32,196 nt of DNA from Trichodesmium sp. MAG_R03 (GCA_023356535.1 JAKQYF010000033.1:1-32196), one strand, 5' to 3'; positions 18,259-27,348 are shown, counted from the stretch's first letter. Numbers and translations: made by a program. The notes: generated by a model from the letters alone, not told the origin.

Positions 18259-18343
18259 CAATTTTTTGTTCCACAATTACTTTATGTATTAGTTTGGTTT
18301 TGCTTAATTATAATAGTATGCAGATATGCTCTAAACGGAAAAA

Positions 18344-18760
18344 TTAGTCGAGATTTTGATTTGATAAATCTATAGGAAAAATTTTACACATCATATAGCG
18401 TGGCGGAAATTTTGGGTCTTCATTAACACAATCTCTAGATGTTTCTAATTCCTTTTGCTCTTTTAATGGATTTACACAGATGGCAATTTTTCCTACTACT
18501 GGCATTAGTGAAATTACTCTATCTTTGATACTGCCAATATTCTGACATAATGTATCTGCATCTAATATAGAAGGAGTAATAATAAACAAAGTTTTGATTC
18601 CAACTGAATCTGGGGCCAAGCCAAAACTACATTCATCTAACAGAGACTGAGTCGAAAAGCTCAAAGTTTCATAGAAACAATTAATTAGTGCTTGATAGAA
18701 AGATTCACTTAGGGAGTGATCGTCGAAAGTCCGTCTAGATAACATAATAAATTTCCTCAA
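18344..18760 (-). CDS. Hypothetical protein, unrecognised
   Basis: A 138-aa frame (or 133 aa from the second Met, MLSRRTFDDHSLSESF). Not recognised. It is soluble, with hydrophobic beta/alpha-like segments (VGIKTLFIITPSILDADTLC and ISLMPVVGKIAICVNPLKEQ) and five scattered cysteines. No signal peptide or membrane span. Upstream on the same strand (18860-18990) other frames carry protein-like text (ETGEIVGASLAIVPEDLHF) interrupted by stops, so this may be the surviving 3' part of a decayed larger gene rather than a functional one. Confidence 0.4.
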   Translation of the reverse strand: MRKFIMLSRRTFDDHSLSESFYQALINCFYETLSFSTQSLLDECSFGLAPDSVGIKTLFIITPSILDADTLCQNIGSIKDRVISLMPVVGKIAICVNPLKEQKELETSRDCVNEDPKFPPRYMMCKIFPIDLSNQNLD

Positions 18761-20228
18761 GTCGCATTTTTTCTAGGTAGGGCAGCAAAAAGCTGTGGAA
18801 TACTTCCAGTTCAGTGAGATAAATCCATAGGAGACAATCATTATTCTTTAAAACCCAAAGTCCACAAACATAATAAAACTGAAACAGGAAAGCAAAAATG
18901 CAAGTCTTCTGGGACAATGGCCAAACTTGCTCCGACAATTTCGCCTGTTTCTACTTCTGGTCGTCACCAAGACCAAGATGAAGCTCACACTCCCCTCCCT
19001 AACTCATGCAAAAAGAATTAGCCTATGGGGAATTAGCTGTATCAGTGGTTTAATTTATAGGATAGTTATCTATACTCGTGAGAAATGCTAGTCAAAAAGC
19101 ACAAATCATGGATAGAAATAGAAGAAGTTATTGACGACTAAGGGAGTTAGTAGTGAAAGATTATTTAATTGGATGAAGTTTAGCTCACGAAAGTGGCTTA
19201 ATTATCCCAGTTCGAGTGGGTCAACACAAAAATCAGAGTAAATAGATTTTACACAGAACAAATTTGCCAAAGTTTGGTAACAGACAAAAGTTAGGGTACG
19301 GTCAATGGTCAGTTATTTCAACTGAATTTGGGTTCATAGTTGACTGGGAACTACAGCAGGCCAGAAGGCAGAGTTGAGTAATTATAACAACTACCATAAA
19401 CTTTGCTATACTTGGATTTTCTATTTCTAAATATTATTTGTTGGAGCAAATAATATTTAGAATGGTAACTTCGGTTATAAAGGAAAGTTAGTTTTGCCAA
19501 CTTTTAAGTATAGCAGGATATTTGATAATTGTTATTACCAGTAGATTTGGAATGACTTGCCTATTTTTTACACAGTCTTTTGATACACTACATTTTGATA
19601 CAATATCTTTTTCTGTATATTGACTGATATCTTAACATTTCTTATAGTAATAAATCTTAATAGATTGTTCGAGTTTAATTATCTAACAGGACTGATGCAG
19701 AAACCAGGGTATAATAAAAAATGGTTGTGCTTTGAACAATAATAATCTGAACCATAAACTCAGTTTATTGGTTAGTTTGGGTAAGTCGTGTTATCTAAAT
19801 CACAAAATTATTAAGATAATTATTACTAATCTAAGTGTCCTAGATTACACATAAGACTATTTTGAAATTTTCTCTTTTCAACTTTTTGTAATTTAGATAG
19901 CTTGAAAATGACTATAGTAATTCTCAGGGACGTTAGTCAGGTGAAAATTTCTAGATTGTAGGAAACAGCAATCACTAGGAACAAGATATAATAAAGCCAA
20001 GTTAACTTTACGATCGTGAGAAATATTATAGATAGAAACAAAGATTATTATAATCTAGTTTTAGTTTCTACAAAATTAATATGGAATAAACAGGAAAAAA
20101 TATCAGCAATTTACAAACACAACTTTTATTTCATATCTTAAGGCTCAGAATTAGCCTATCAGATATTAATGTTTTTGATCACGGCAAAAGGCTATTATCC
20201 GTAAAAGTTGAAAATATTAAACATAAAA
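18761..20228. other. Gene-free spacer with relics upstream of argS
   Basis: About 1.4 kb without an intact gene. 18860-18990 (minus) holds protein-like fragments with stops. 19080-19370 has short open stretches in different frames that may be another dead gene, unrecognised. 19376-19545 is a palindromic element. The region directly before argS is AT-rich without an obvious riboswitch or T-box. Confidence 0.5.
19376..19545. repeat. Palindromic element with 14-bp perfect core hairpin
   Basis: At the centre CTAAATATTATTTG (19427-19440) pairs exactly with CAAATAATATTTAG (19447-19460) around the loop TTGGAG. Further out, TGCTATACTT (19404-19413) pairs with AAGTATAGCA, and GTAATTATAACAAC-like ends face GATAATTGTTATTAC. 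The whole forms an imperfect inverted repeat of about 170 bp, typical of a MITE. No coding capacity. Confidence 0.65.
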
Positions 20229-21986
20229 ATGGAACCTACTATTGAATACCTCAAAAGTAAATTTGATAGCGCTTTAGTTGCTGCCTTTGGCCAAGATTTA
20301 GTAGGCATAGATCCAATGATTGTTCCTACTACTAATCCTAAATTTGGAGATTATCAATGTAATTTAGCAATGTCTTTAGCTAAAAAATTAAACGATCAAC
20401 CAAGGGTAATTGCTACTCAAATTATTGACAATCTCAATATTACCGACTATTTTTATCCGCCGAAAATTGCCGGACCTGGCTTTATCAATCTTAGCCTTAG
20501 GCCAGAATATATCGAAAGTTGTCTACAAACAATAATTAAAGATGAACAACTGAATATTTCTCTGACTAAAAATCCCCAGCGAGTTGTAATAGATTTTTCT
20601 AGCCCTAATATTGCTAAAGAAATGCATGTTGGACATTTAAGGTCGACAATTATCGGAGATTCTTTAGCAAGGGTGCTAGAATTTCAGGGGCATCATGTAT
20701 TAAGGCTAAATCATGTAGGGGACTGGGGTACTCAGTTTGGAATATTGATTAGTTATTTACGGGAAGCTTTTCCGGAAGCTTTAAAGACTGCTAATGTTTT
20801 AGAGATAGGAGATTTAGTTGCTTTTTATAAGCAGTCAAAAAAGCGCTTTGATGAAGATAAAGATTTTCAGAAAAAATCCAGACAAGAAGTAGTAAATTTA
20901 CAAACTGGTGTTGAGGATAGTCGTTATGCTTGGCAACTTTTATGTAATCAATCTCGGCGAGAATTTCAAGTTATTTATGACTTACTTGATATTAAGTTAA
21001 ATGAGCGGGGAGAGTCTTTTTATAACTCTATGTTGCCTGGCATTGTGGAAGAATTAAAGAAGTTAGGTTTATTAGAAGAAAATGATGGAGCTCAATGTGT
21101 ATTTTTGCCAGGATTTACTAATAAGGAAGGTGAGAGTTTACCTTTAATTGTACAGAAGTCTGATGGTGGCTATAATTATGCGACAACTGATTTAGCTGCT
21201 TTAGTTCATCGGATTGAAAAAGAGGAAGCAACGCGATTAATTTATGTTACGGATGCTGGACAAGCCAATCATTTTTCTCAAGTTTGGCAGGTAGCAAAAA
21301 AGGCTGGTTGGATACCAGAAAATGTAGAAATTGTGAATGTTTTTTTTGGTTTGGTTTTGGGAGAAGATGGGAAAAAATTAAAGACTCGTTCTGGAGAAAC
21401 TGTGAGATTGAGAGAGTTGTTAGATGAGGCTATAAATAAATCACGGAATGATTTAAAAAAAAGACTCAAGGAGGAAAAGCGTTTAGAGAGTGAAGAGTTT
21501 ATTGAAAATGTTGCTCAGGTTGTTGGTTTAAGTGCAGTTAAATATGCAGATTTGAGTCAAAATCGGAATAGTAATTATGTATTTAGTTTTGATAAAATGT
21601 TAGCTTTGCAAGGTAATACTGCTCCTTATTTGTTGTACGCTTATGTGCGAGTTCAAGGAATTGCTCGTAAGGGAAAAATTAATTTTGAAAAGTTGAGGAA
21701 GGACGCCAAAATTATTTTGCAGGATGAGCCAGAGTTGGTCTTAGGAAAACATTTATTACAGTTGAATGAAGTATTGAATATAGTGGCTGTTGAATTATTA
21801 CCTAATCGTCTTTGTGAATATTTATACCAGTTGAGTGAAAAGTTTAATAAGTTCTTTGAAAATTGTCCAGTTTTAAAGTCGGAGGAACCTTTGTATACTT
21901 CTCGGTTATTGTTGTGTGATGTTACGGCAAGAACTTTAAAGTTGGGGTTGTCTTTGTTGGGAATTTCTGTTTTGGAAAGGATGTAA
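20229..21986 (+). CDS. argS: Arginine-tRNA ligase
   Basis: A 585-aa class I aminoacyl-tRNA synthetase charging tRNA-Arg. The N-terminal additional domain (about 1-110) has [16 protein letters not shown]. The HIGH-type motif is HVGH (133-136) in [20 protein letters not shown], followed by [12 protein letters not shown]. The KMSKS equivalent is [14 protein letters not shown], the degenerate form normal for ArgRS. The C-terminal anticodon-binding domain ends with [20 protein letters not shown], the usual DALR-type end. The ATG at 20229 ([12 protein letters not shown]) matches cyanobacterial homologues; a TTG at 20208 would add seven residues. It is monocistronic, with about 280 bp before the next gene. 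Confidence 0.96.
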   Translation: MEPTIEYLKSKFDSALVAAFGQDLVGIDPMIVPTTNPKFGDYQCNLAMSLAKKLNDQPRVIATQIIDNLNITDYFYPPKIAGPGFINLSLRPEYIESCLQTIIKDEQLNISLTKNPQRVVIDFSSPNIAKEMHVGHLRSTIIGDSLARVLEFQGHHVLRLNHVGDWGTQFGILISYLREAFPEALKTANVLEIGDLVAFYKQSKKRFDEDKDFQKKSRQEVVNLQTGVEDSRYAWQLLCNQSRREFQVIYDLLDIKLNERGESFYNSMLPGIVEELKKLGLLEENDGAQCVFLPGFTNKEGESLPLIVQKSDGGYNYATTDLAALVHRIEKEEATRLIYVTDAGQANHFSQVWQVAKKAGWIPENVEIVNVFFGLVLGEDGKKLKTRSGETVRLRELLDEAINKSRNDLKKRLKEEKRLESEEFIENVAQVVGLSAVKYADLSQNRNSNYVFSFDKMLALQGNTAPYLLYAYVRVQGIARKGKINFEKLRKDAKIILQDEPELVLGKHLLQLNEVLNIVAVELLPNRLCEYLYQLSEKFNKFFENCPVLKSEEPLYTSRLLLCDVTARTLKLGLSLLGISVLERM

Positions 21987-22202
21987 TTTGTACTTCAATT
22001 TAATTTTTTTGTATCTTTCTCTAGATGAAAAGTTTGATTTACCAAAGTGAGAAAATTTTGAATTTTAAGGGGGTAATATGCTATCATATTAGATAGTTGC
22101 AACAATATGTTAAAACTTAAGTCAGTACTTTTAATAAAGTATTGCTTTTAAATAAAATTTTTAACTTATTCAGTTAATTAATACTGCTATTTTGAAAATA
22201 AC

Positions 22203-22240
22203 TTAGAGGTGCAAATGTTGGTTAGAGGCGCAAATGTTGG
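22203..22240 (+). repeat. Two tandem 19-bp repeats upstream of a response regulator
   Basis: TTAGAGGTGCAAATGTTGG is followed at once by TTAGAGGCGCAAATGTTGG, with one T/C difference. The pair ends 32 bp before the ATG at 22273, a position suited to a transcription factor or RNA control site, although slippage duplication is equally possible. Confidence 0.6.
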
Positions 22241-22272
22241 TTAATTTAAATCCATAGTCTTATTCTATAGTT

Positions 22273-22713
22273 ATGCTTAATAATAAAGTCTTAATCGCAG
22301 ATGATGACTCAATTGTCAGAACATTATATTCCCGTATCCTGGCCAATATAGGATTAGATATTACATTAGCAAGTAATGGCTTAGAGGCAATAGAAAAAAT
22401 CAAGCAATACCACCCTGACTTGGTAATTTTAGACATTATTATGCCAGAAATGAATGGATATCAAGTTTGTCGTCAAATTAAATCTCAGTCTCAAACTATG
22501 AAGATACCTGTAGTTTTTTGTTCTAATAAAAGTTCAGAAGTTGATGTATATTGGGCTCTGCAGCAAGGTGCGGATGGCTATATTAGTAAGCCTGTAGAAA
22601 AGTCTGAACTAATGACATTAATGGTAAGATTTAATATGATTAAAAATGAGAGTCAAGAACATAGTTATCAGTGTCTTTATAAGCAGGGAGTGGTCAGGAT
22701 TTTGCCTACATAA
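22273..22713 (+). CDS. Receiver-only (CheY/PatA-like) response regulator
   Basis: A 146-aa protein consisting of one receiver domain plus a short basic tail. Visible residues are the acidic cluster D10/D11/D12 (LIADDDSIVRTL), phospho-acceptor D54 (LVILDIIMPEMNG), S84 at the switch and K106-P107 (ISKPVEKSEL). It lacks an output domain. The KIPVVFCSNKSSEVDVYWAL segment resembles PilH/CheY-like regulators that control motility or phototaxis in cyanobacteria (inference). No kinase or chemotaxis gene is next to it. Tandem 19-bp repeats lie just upstream. Confidence 0.88.
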   Translation: MLNNKVLIADDDSIVRTLYSRILANIGLDITLASNGLEAIEKIKQYHPDLVILDIIMPEMNGYQVCRQIKSQSQTMKIPVVFCSNKSSEVDVYWALQQGADGYISKPVEKSELMTLMVRFNMIKNESQEHSYQCLYKQGVVRILPT

Positions 22714-22808
22714 TATAAATATAATTTTAGTAAAGGTATTGAGCCAAGTCTTGCTTTATTTTTGGGAATTGCTATAAATACTTAATTAAAACTAATTACA
22801 TTGTTTTT

Positions 22809-23726
22809 CTAGCAAAAGACACTCAACTCTAAATTTTTAACAATTACTTCTAACATAAACAAACCTGCTACAGAATTTCCTTGTTGATCGAGAGGGGGAC
22901 TATAACAAACAATTACTCCTGTAGTAGGAACTAATCCTAAAACAATACCACTAACACTAGATTTAAGTGGAATTCCTATATCTATTGCATAATGATCTGA
23001 TGTTTCATATAAGCCACAAGTAGTTATAAGTTCTTGAACTATATAACAGTGTTTTTGCCATTCAGTATTAGGTGACTTTACCAATAATATTCCTAGAGTA
23101 GCTACATCAGAAATATTACCAGATAAACAACAGATTTGATTATAAGTGTCTAAAGTAATTTCTGCATCTTTTATATAACCATATTCTACTAATTTTTGAG
23201 CTATAGCTTGATTATTCTGGTTAGGCAAGGAACGAACCGAAGCCAAGACATTTTTATCTAAAAATAATTGACAATTTCCGTAATTATTGAGCCAATAACA
23301 AAAATTATTACACCTTTCTATAGCGGTATTTCCTGGTAGTAATGATGATAAAGTTATTGCTCCACTATTAATCATAGGATTTCTCGGCCATCCCTCATCA
23401 AATTCTAGTTGTTCTAAAGAATTGAAGGAATTTTTTGAAGGTTTTCTACCAACTTTTGTAAATACAAATTCATCCCCAAATTTAGATAACAAATAAAACA
23501 ACAAAAATGGTTTAATGACACTCATAAAAGGAATCCGAGTTTTCACATTTCCTAATGAAATTATCTGATTATCAAGACTTTGTAAAACCATGGCAAAACT
23601 GTTAGGGCTAGCCTCTGCAAGTAAGGGAATATAGTTAGGCAAATTGCCAGATTTAGCTTTAGTTAATGCTTGTTTTACCCAAATATTTAGTTGTTGTTGA
23701 TTAATGTTTGATAAACTTTTAAACAT
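22809..23726 (-). CDS. glsA: Glutaminase (glutaminase A family)
   Basis: A 305-aa serine-type glutaminase converting glutamine to glutamate and ammonia. The catalytic SxxK is S69-V-I-K72 in TRIPFMSVIKPFLLF. Other family motifs are GRKPSKNSFNSLEQLE, NPMINSGAI (116-124; consensus NPMINAGAI), a central YNQICCLSGNISDVATLGIL and the C-terminal LKSSVSGIVLGLVPTTGV (consensus KSGVGGGI). The consensus glycines are partly replaced, but catalytic residues are intact. Its start codon is only 10 bp from the start of the divergent dehydrogenase pseudogene, so its promoter must lie inside that gene. Confidence 0.9.
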   Translation of the reverse strand: MFKSLSNINQQQLNIWVKQALTKAKSGNLPNYIPLLAEASPNSFAMVLQSLDNQIISLGNVKTRIPFMSVIKPFLLFYLLSKFGDEFVFTKVGRKPSKNSFNSLEQLEFDEGWPRNPMINSGAITLSSLLPGNTAIERCNNFCYWLNNYGNCQLFLDKNVLASVRSLPNQNNQAIAQKLVEYGYIKDAEITLDTYNQICCLSGNISDVATLGILLVKSPNTEWQKHCYIVQELITTCGLYETSDHYAIDIGIPLKSSVSGIVLGLVPTTGVIVCYSPPLDQQGNSVAGLFMLEVIVKNLELSVFC

Positions 23727-23921
23727 ATTATTTCATATGAAAAGGCTAATTGTAATTACAGGGATAAGTCGGGGTTTAGGTAGAGCAATGACTGAAGAAT
23801 TTATTAATTTAGGTCATACTGTTATTGGTTGCGCTCGTTCTAAATCTGCTGTGGAAAATTTCACCGTGGGACTCGATGGAAAGACATAGATTGGAAACGG
23901 GTTGAGAAGAATGTATTTAAG

Positions 23922-25706
23922 TTGCAAAAGTTAATTTACAGAGTATCCAGCCGTGGCGAAAGGAGCAAGATGCGTAAATACCAGAGACTTCTGACCAAAA
24001 GTTATTACGCAAGGTTGCTAGCTGTTAGGCGCGTGACCCAAGACAATCAGGGTAAGAAAACTGCGGGTGTAGATGGTATCAAGAATCTACCTCCTATGCA
24101 GAGATTTAACCTGGTTGATTTATTAAACACGCGATACCTCAAAGCAAGTCCGACCCGTAGAGTCTGGATACCAAAACCAGGGAAGGATGAAAAGAGACCT
24201 CTTGGAATCCCCACAATGTACGACCGTGCATTACAAGCTCTGGTTAAGTTAGGTATGGAACCAGAATGGGAGGCACGATTTGAACCAAATAGCTATAGTT
24301 TCAGACCAGGACGGTCAACACACGATGCCATTGAGGCAATTTATACCAGCATCAATCAGAAACCCAAATATGTATTGGATGCCGATATATCCAAATGTTT
24401 TGACCGAATTAACCATGATGCACTGTTGGGAAAAGTTGGTCGAACAGCTTACAGACGATTAATCAAACAATGGTTAAAGTGTGGGGTATTTGACAATAAA
24501 CAATTCTCAAACACTGTGGAAGGTACACCACAGGGAGGGGTAATTAGTCCCTTACTAGCAAACATCGCCTTACACGGTATGGAAGAAAGACTAATGAAGT
24601 TTGGCAAGACTTTAGATATGAGAAATCATAAAGGTCATCAGATAAATTGGTAAGCAAAGTGCCAAAGTCTCTCCCTAATACGCTATGCTGATGATTTTGT
24701 TATCCTACACGAAGACATCAAAGTAGTGTTACAAGCAAAAACCGTAATACAGGAATGGTTGAACCAGGTAGGATTAGAACTAAAACCAGAAAAAAACAAA
24801 ATTGCCCACACTCTAGAAGAATATAAAGGGAACAGACCCGGATTTGACTTCTTAGGATTCACAGTCAGGCAAGGTCAGGTAAAGTCAACCAAGCAAGGAT
24901 TTAAAACGCTGATTAAACCATCTTCCAAGAGTATCAAAACTCATTACCGGAAATTGGCAGATATTTACGATTCCCACAAAAGCGCCCCCACAAAAGCTTT
25001 AATAGCTAAGTTAAATCCGGTAATAACGGGATGGGCTAACTACTTCTCAACCGTAGTCAGCAAAAAGGTATTCAGTAAAATGGACGAACGCCTATGGAAA
25101 AGACTAGGTCGATGGGCAAGTAGGAGGCACCCAAATAAGTCGGCCAAATGGATAAAGAAAAAGTATTTTTCCAACGTCAACGGAACCCGAAATTGGGTAC
25201 TTAACGATGGTGAATATATACAAAACCGACACTCAGATGTACCTATGGTAAGGCACATCAAAGTAAAAGGTAATAAATCTCCTTATGATGGTAACTGGAC
25301 TTATTGGAGCAGCAGAATCGGTAAACATCCAGGCGTAAGAAAAGAAGTTACAACGCTGTTAAAACGGCAAAAGAATAAATGCGCATTTTGTGGATTAACC
25401 TTTAGTCCGACTGACCTTATGGAAGTAGACCATATAAAACCAAGGTCTAAAGGTGGTGACAACACAATAAAAAATAAACAATTGTTACACCGACATTGCC
25501 ACGACAGTAAAACTGCTTTGGACAAAAAGACATATCCAAAATTTAAGCTACAGGACTTACCTGAAAATTATATATGGATTGATGATATGTTAAATCTTGA
25601 AGCAGGATGTACCCATGACAAGGGACGGCTCACAGAGGAGCCGTGTGAGGTGAAAGTCTCACGCACGGTTCTGAAGACGAGTCGGTTTGGTAACAAACTG
25701 GCTTAG
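23922..25706 (+). pseudogene. ltrA-like: Intron-encoded reverse transcriptase/maturase with HNH, one nonsense codon
   Basis: A continuous frame from at least 23874 to 25706, broken only by a TAA at 24651-24653. The N-terminal part has RT motifs (KKTAGVDGIKNLP, RRVWIPKPGKDEKRPLGIPT, FEPNSYSFRPGRSTHDAIEA, LDADISKCFDRINHDAL, GTPQGGVISPLLANIALHGM). After the stop the same frame resumes with CQSLSLIRYADDFVILHEDI, so the YADD active site is downstream of the stop. Maturase/thumb (GFDFLGFTVRQG, ITGWANYFSTVV) and a C-terminal HNH endonuclease (CAFCGLTFSPTDLMEVDHIK, LLHRHCHDSKT) follow. The last about 25 codons read through domains V and VI. No clear start codon; TTG 23922 or ATG 23970 are candidates. 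The stop lies before the active site, so activity needs readthrough. Confidence 0.85.
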
Positions 25707-25712
25707 TTTAAC
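25638..25712 (+). ncRNA. Group II intron domains V and VI
   Basis: Domain V, GAGCCGTGTGAGG-TGAAAG-TCTCACGCACGGTTC (25638-25671), is a 34-nt hairpin with the AGC catalytic triad and a GNRA-like loop. Domain VI (about 25678-25712) pairs GGTTTG with CAAACT around GTAA, with an unpaired A in GGCTTAGTTTAAC as the likely branch point. Confidence 0.85.
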
Positions 25713-26301
25713 AATAAATATGCGTACCTCACATCAGTGTAGTTGTGTGAATGTAGCAGATGAAAATTCTGTGCAATAGTGGGCACGGTATACACTAACT
25801 AATTATCCACCGCCAGATTTATTAATAAATAATGCAGCCATAATTAATCAACCTGCACCTCTTTGGAAAGTTGATAGTGAAGAATTTTCTCAATTAATTG
25901 ATATTAATATTAAAGGTGTAGCAAATGTGATACGTCATTTTGTGCCAGCTATGATTTCTAGGGGAAGTGGTATTATTGTCAATATTAGTTCTGGGTGGGG
26001 ACGTTCTACTTCTCCACTTCTCCACAAGTAGGGCCTTATTGTGCTTCTAAGTGGGCAATTGAAGGTTTGACTCGTGCATTATCTCAGGAGTTACCTTCTC
26101 GAATAGCTGCTATTCCTCTTAACCCAGGAATTATTCATACTGATATGTTAGATATTTGTTTTGGAGAAGATGCAAGGTCTTTTACCCCTGTTGAGTCTTG
26201 GACGAAAAAAGCTGTTCCTTTTTTATTAAATTTAAAACTAAAGGATAACGGAATACCATTAACTATATCTTAAAACCCGATGGCTACAATACTCCTTAAA
26301 A

Positions 26302-26383
26302 TGCGGATGAAGGGACTTGAACCCCCACTTCTTGCGAAACTAGAACCTAAATCTAGCGCGTCTACCAATTCCGCCACATCCGC
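26302..26383 (-). tRNA. tRNA-Leu (anticodon UAG)
   Basis: Class II tRNA of 82 nt. The acceptor arms GCGGATG and CATCCGC pair, the D arm contains GGCGGAATTGGTAGACGC, the anticodon stem CTAGA/TCTAG holds the loop TTTAGGT with TAG, a long variable arm TTCGCAAGAAG follows, and the T arm is GGGGGTTCAAGTCCCTT. The discriminator is A and CCA is not encoded. No intron, unlike the cyanobacterial tRNA-Leu(UAA). Confidence 0.97.
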
Positions 26384-26518
26384 ATAATTATAGAATAACA
26401 CACAAATCAAAATTTTTGGCATTTACTCCTAATTTTTTATTATATAGCAGTCTCCAGGAAGTTAGGACATTCTCGATTCTCTCAAATGTAATCCATGGGG
26501 GGAGTTTGACTTCTGAAT

Positions 26519-26752
26519 TTAGCTATAACTGCTTTTTCCCTGTAAAAAATAAGTGTTCATATGGCCCTTACCCTTAATATCAATAATTCCCCGTTCTCTG
26601 AACAAAAATTTGTGCTGCAATATTTGATAGGTTACTTATGTCACTTGGGTAACTCCTGGTATACCTTGAGACTCCATACGACTAGCAAGATTTACAGTAT
26701 CACCCCATAGATCATATATAAATTTTTTACCTCCAATAACAGCACCCAAAAT
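26519..26752 (-). pseudogene. Class III adenylate/guanylate cyclase, C-terminal relic
   Basis: The minus strand reads [35 protein letters not shown], a TAA, then VTYQILQHKFLFRERGIIDI and KGKGHMNTYFLQGKSS to a stop at 26519. This is the end of a class III nucleotide cyclase catalytic domain, with the [20 protein letters not shown] signature holding the adenine/transition-state Asp-Thr, Asn and Arg. A single in-frame stop interrupts it, and the 5' part is missing where R2 repeat DNA begins. It is non-functional. Confidence 0.8.
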
Positions 26753-26965
26753 CCTAACTTTTTGAGCCTGATGGACATAAAACCATGCACTTTTTTCAGC
26801 AAAAAAAGGCTAAAGCTTTGATGTGTCAACACTTTTAAGAGAGAGCTTTCCTTTGTTATGAGATACATTTACACGGGGCTTGATGCCTACAATACATGAT
26901 TTTTACCATTTACCCTATACATCATTTGCCCGAAATCTCCTGTATATAATCGAGCAAGCCCTAAT
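26748..26965. repeat. Repeat family R2 copy, carrying a nested R1 copy
   Basis: Starts AGCACCCAAAATCCTAAC (identical to 28757-28774 but for the first bases), continues with AGGCTAAAGC and TGTGTCAA, and ends GAGCAAGCCCTAATGAT. The middle (26844-26945) is an R1 repeat absent from the copy at 28757-28885. Confidence 0.65.
26844..26945. repeat. Dispersed repeat family R1, copy 3 (inserted in R2)
   Basis: Shares GCTTTCCTTTGTTAT, TACATGATTTTTACCATTTA, ATCATTTGCCCGAAATCT and CTGTAT with copies at 280-403 and 16211-16330. It lies between the two halves of an R2 repeat. Confidence 0.7.
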
Positions 26966-27348
26966 GATATTTTTTGTTAAAAGTTTACTACAGTAGGCAT
27001 CAGGTTTTTAGATTAATATACTCAACATTCTATAGATACAACAAAGCAATCAGCGAATCTAAAAATCACTGATTGCTCTTGATAAAGTTGACATATTTTT
27101 GATAAAACTATACCAATTTCAAAAAAGAATGCTGAAGTTGGGTGAAACTTAAATTATTAAGTAATTAACACTGGCGAAATAGCTTTTTTAATAATTATTA
27201 GCCAATTAGTGTTGATTACTCTTATGTTTACCTCTCTCTCCTACTCCCCTATTCAAGAAAGTAGGAAAAATATTAACTAAATTGGTATTATAGTATGATA
27301 TGCAATAAATTATCAGAGAATAAAGGCTTAACTTAGATCACTTTGTTC
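26966..27348. other. Spacer downstream of peptidoglycan-binding gene
   Basis: No gene recognised. A possible transcription end signal near 27048-27080: AATCAGCGA...AAAATCACTGATTGCTC, where GCAATCAG (27046-27053) pairs with CTGATTGC (27070-27077) followed by no long T-run. Function unclear. Confidence 0.35.

Larger units (their letters stand above)
23866..25712 (+). mobile_element. Group II intron, apparently lacking domains I-III
   Basis: The 5' end GTGGGACTCG resembles the chloroplast-like group II consensus GTGYGACTCG. The 3' part has a clear domain V (25638-25671) and a domain VI whose bulged A lies eight bases before the end GTTTAAC. Between these lies the intron-encoded protein frame. 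Coding similarity begins within about 10-20 bases of the 5' end (WKDIDWKRVEKNV), leaving no room for the usual 500-600 nt of domains I-III. The intron is inserted in a dehydrogenase gene (ENFT | NKYA). It should be unable to self-splice in cis. Confidence 0.75.
23737..26273 (+). pseudogene. Short-chain dehydrogenase/reductase, intron-split and decayed
   Basis: Exon 1 (23737-23865) encodes MKRLIVITGISRGLGRAMTE, containing the TGxxxGxG cofactor motif, and ends KSAVENFT. Exon 2 (25713-26273) has NNAA (25829-25840), ISSGWGR, the catalytic YCASK with an intact Tyr-Lys pair, and NPGIIHTDM. Four lesions besides the intron are visible: frame jumps near 25720-25750 (peptide pieces NKYA, PHISVV and VNVADENSVQ lie in different frames), a TAG at 25777-25779 after NSVQ, and an 8-bp tandem duplication ACTTCTCC at 26008-26023 that shifts the frame before QVGPYCASK. 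It would have been a soluble NAD(P)-dependent oxidoreductase of unknown substrate. Confidence 0.75.

Noticed and set aside
18093..18347. Plus-strand frames with a hydrophobic, membrane-like sequence
   Set aside because: They are antisense to copy D and to the reverse-transcriptase scrap, which explain the sequence better.
18735..18938. A 67-aa minus-strand frame overlapping the hypothetical gene start
   Set aside because: No motifs, overlaps a better frame, and a different frame in the same place has more protein-like text.
19080..19370. Possible IS1-like transposase relic
   Set aside because: Short peptide pieces did not form a recognisable motif order in any frame.
23866..25712. Diversity-generating retroelement from the RT gene
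   Set aside because: The RT carries maturase and HNH parts, domain V/VI are present, and no template/variable repeat pair was seen.
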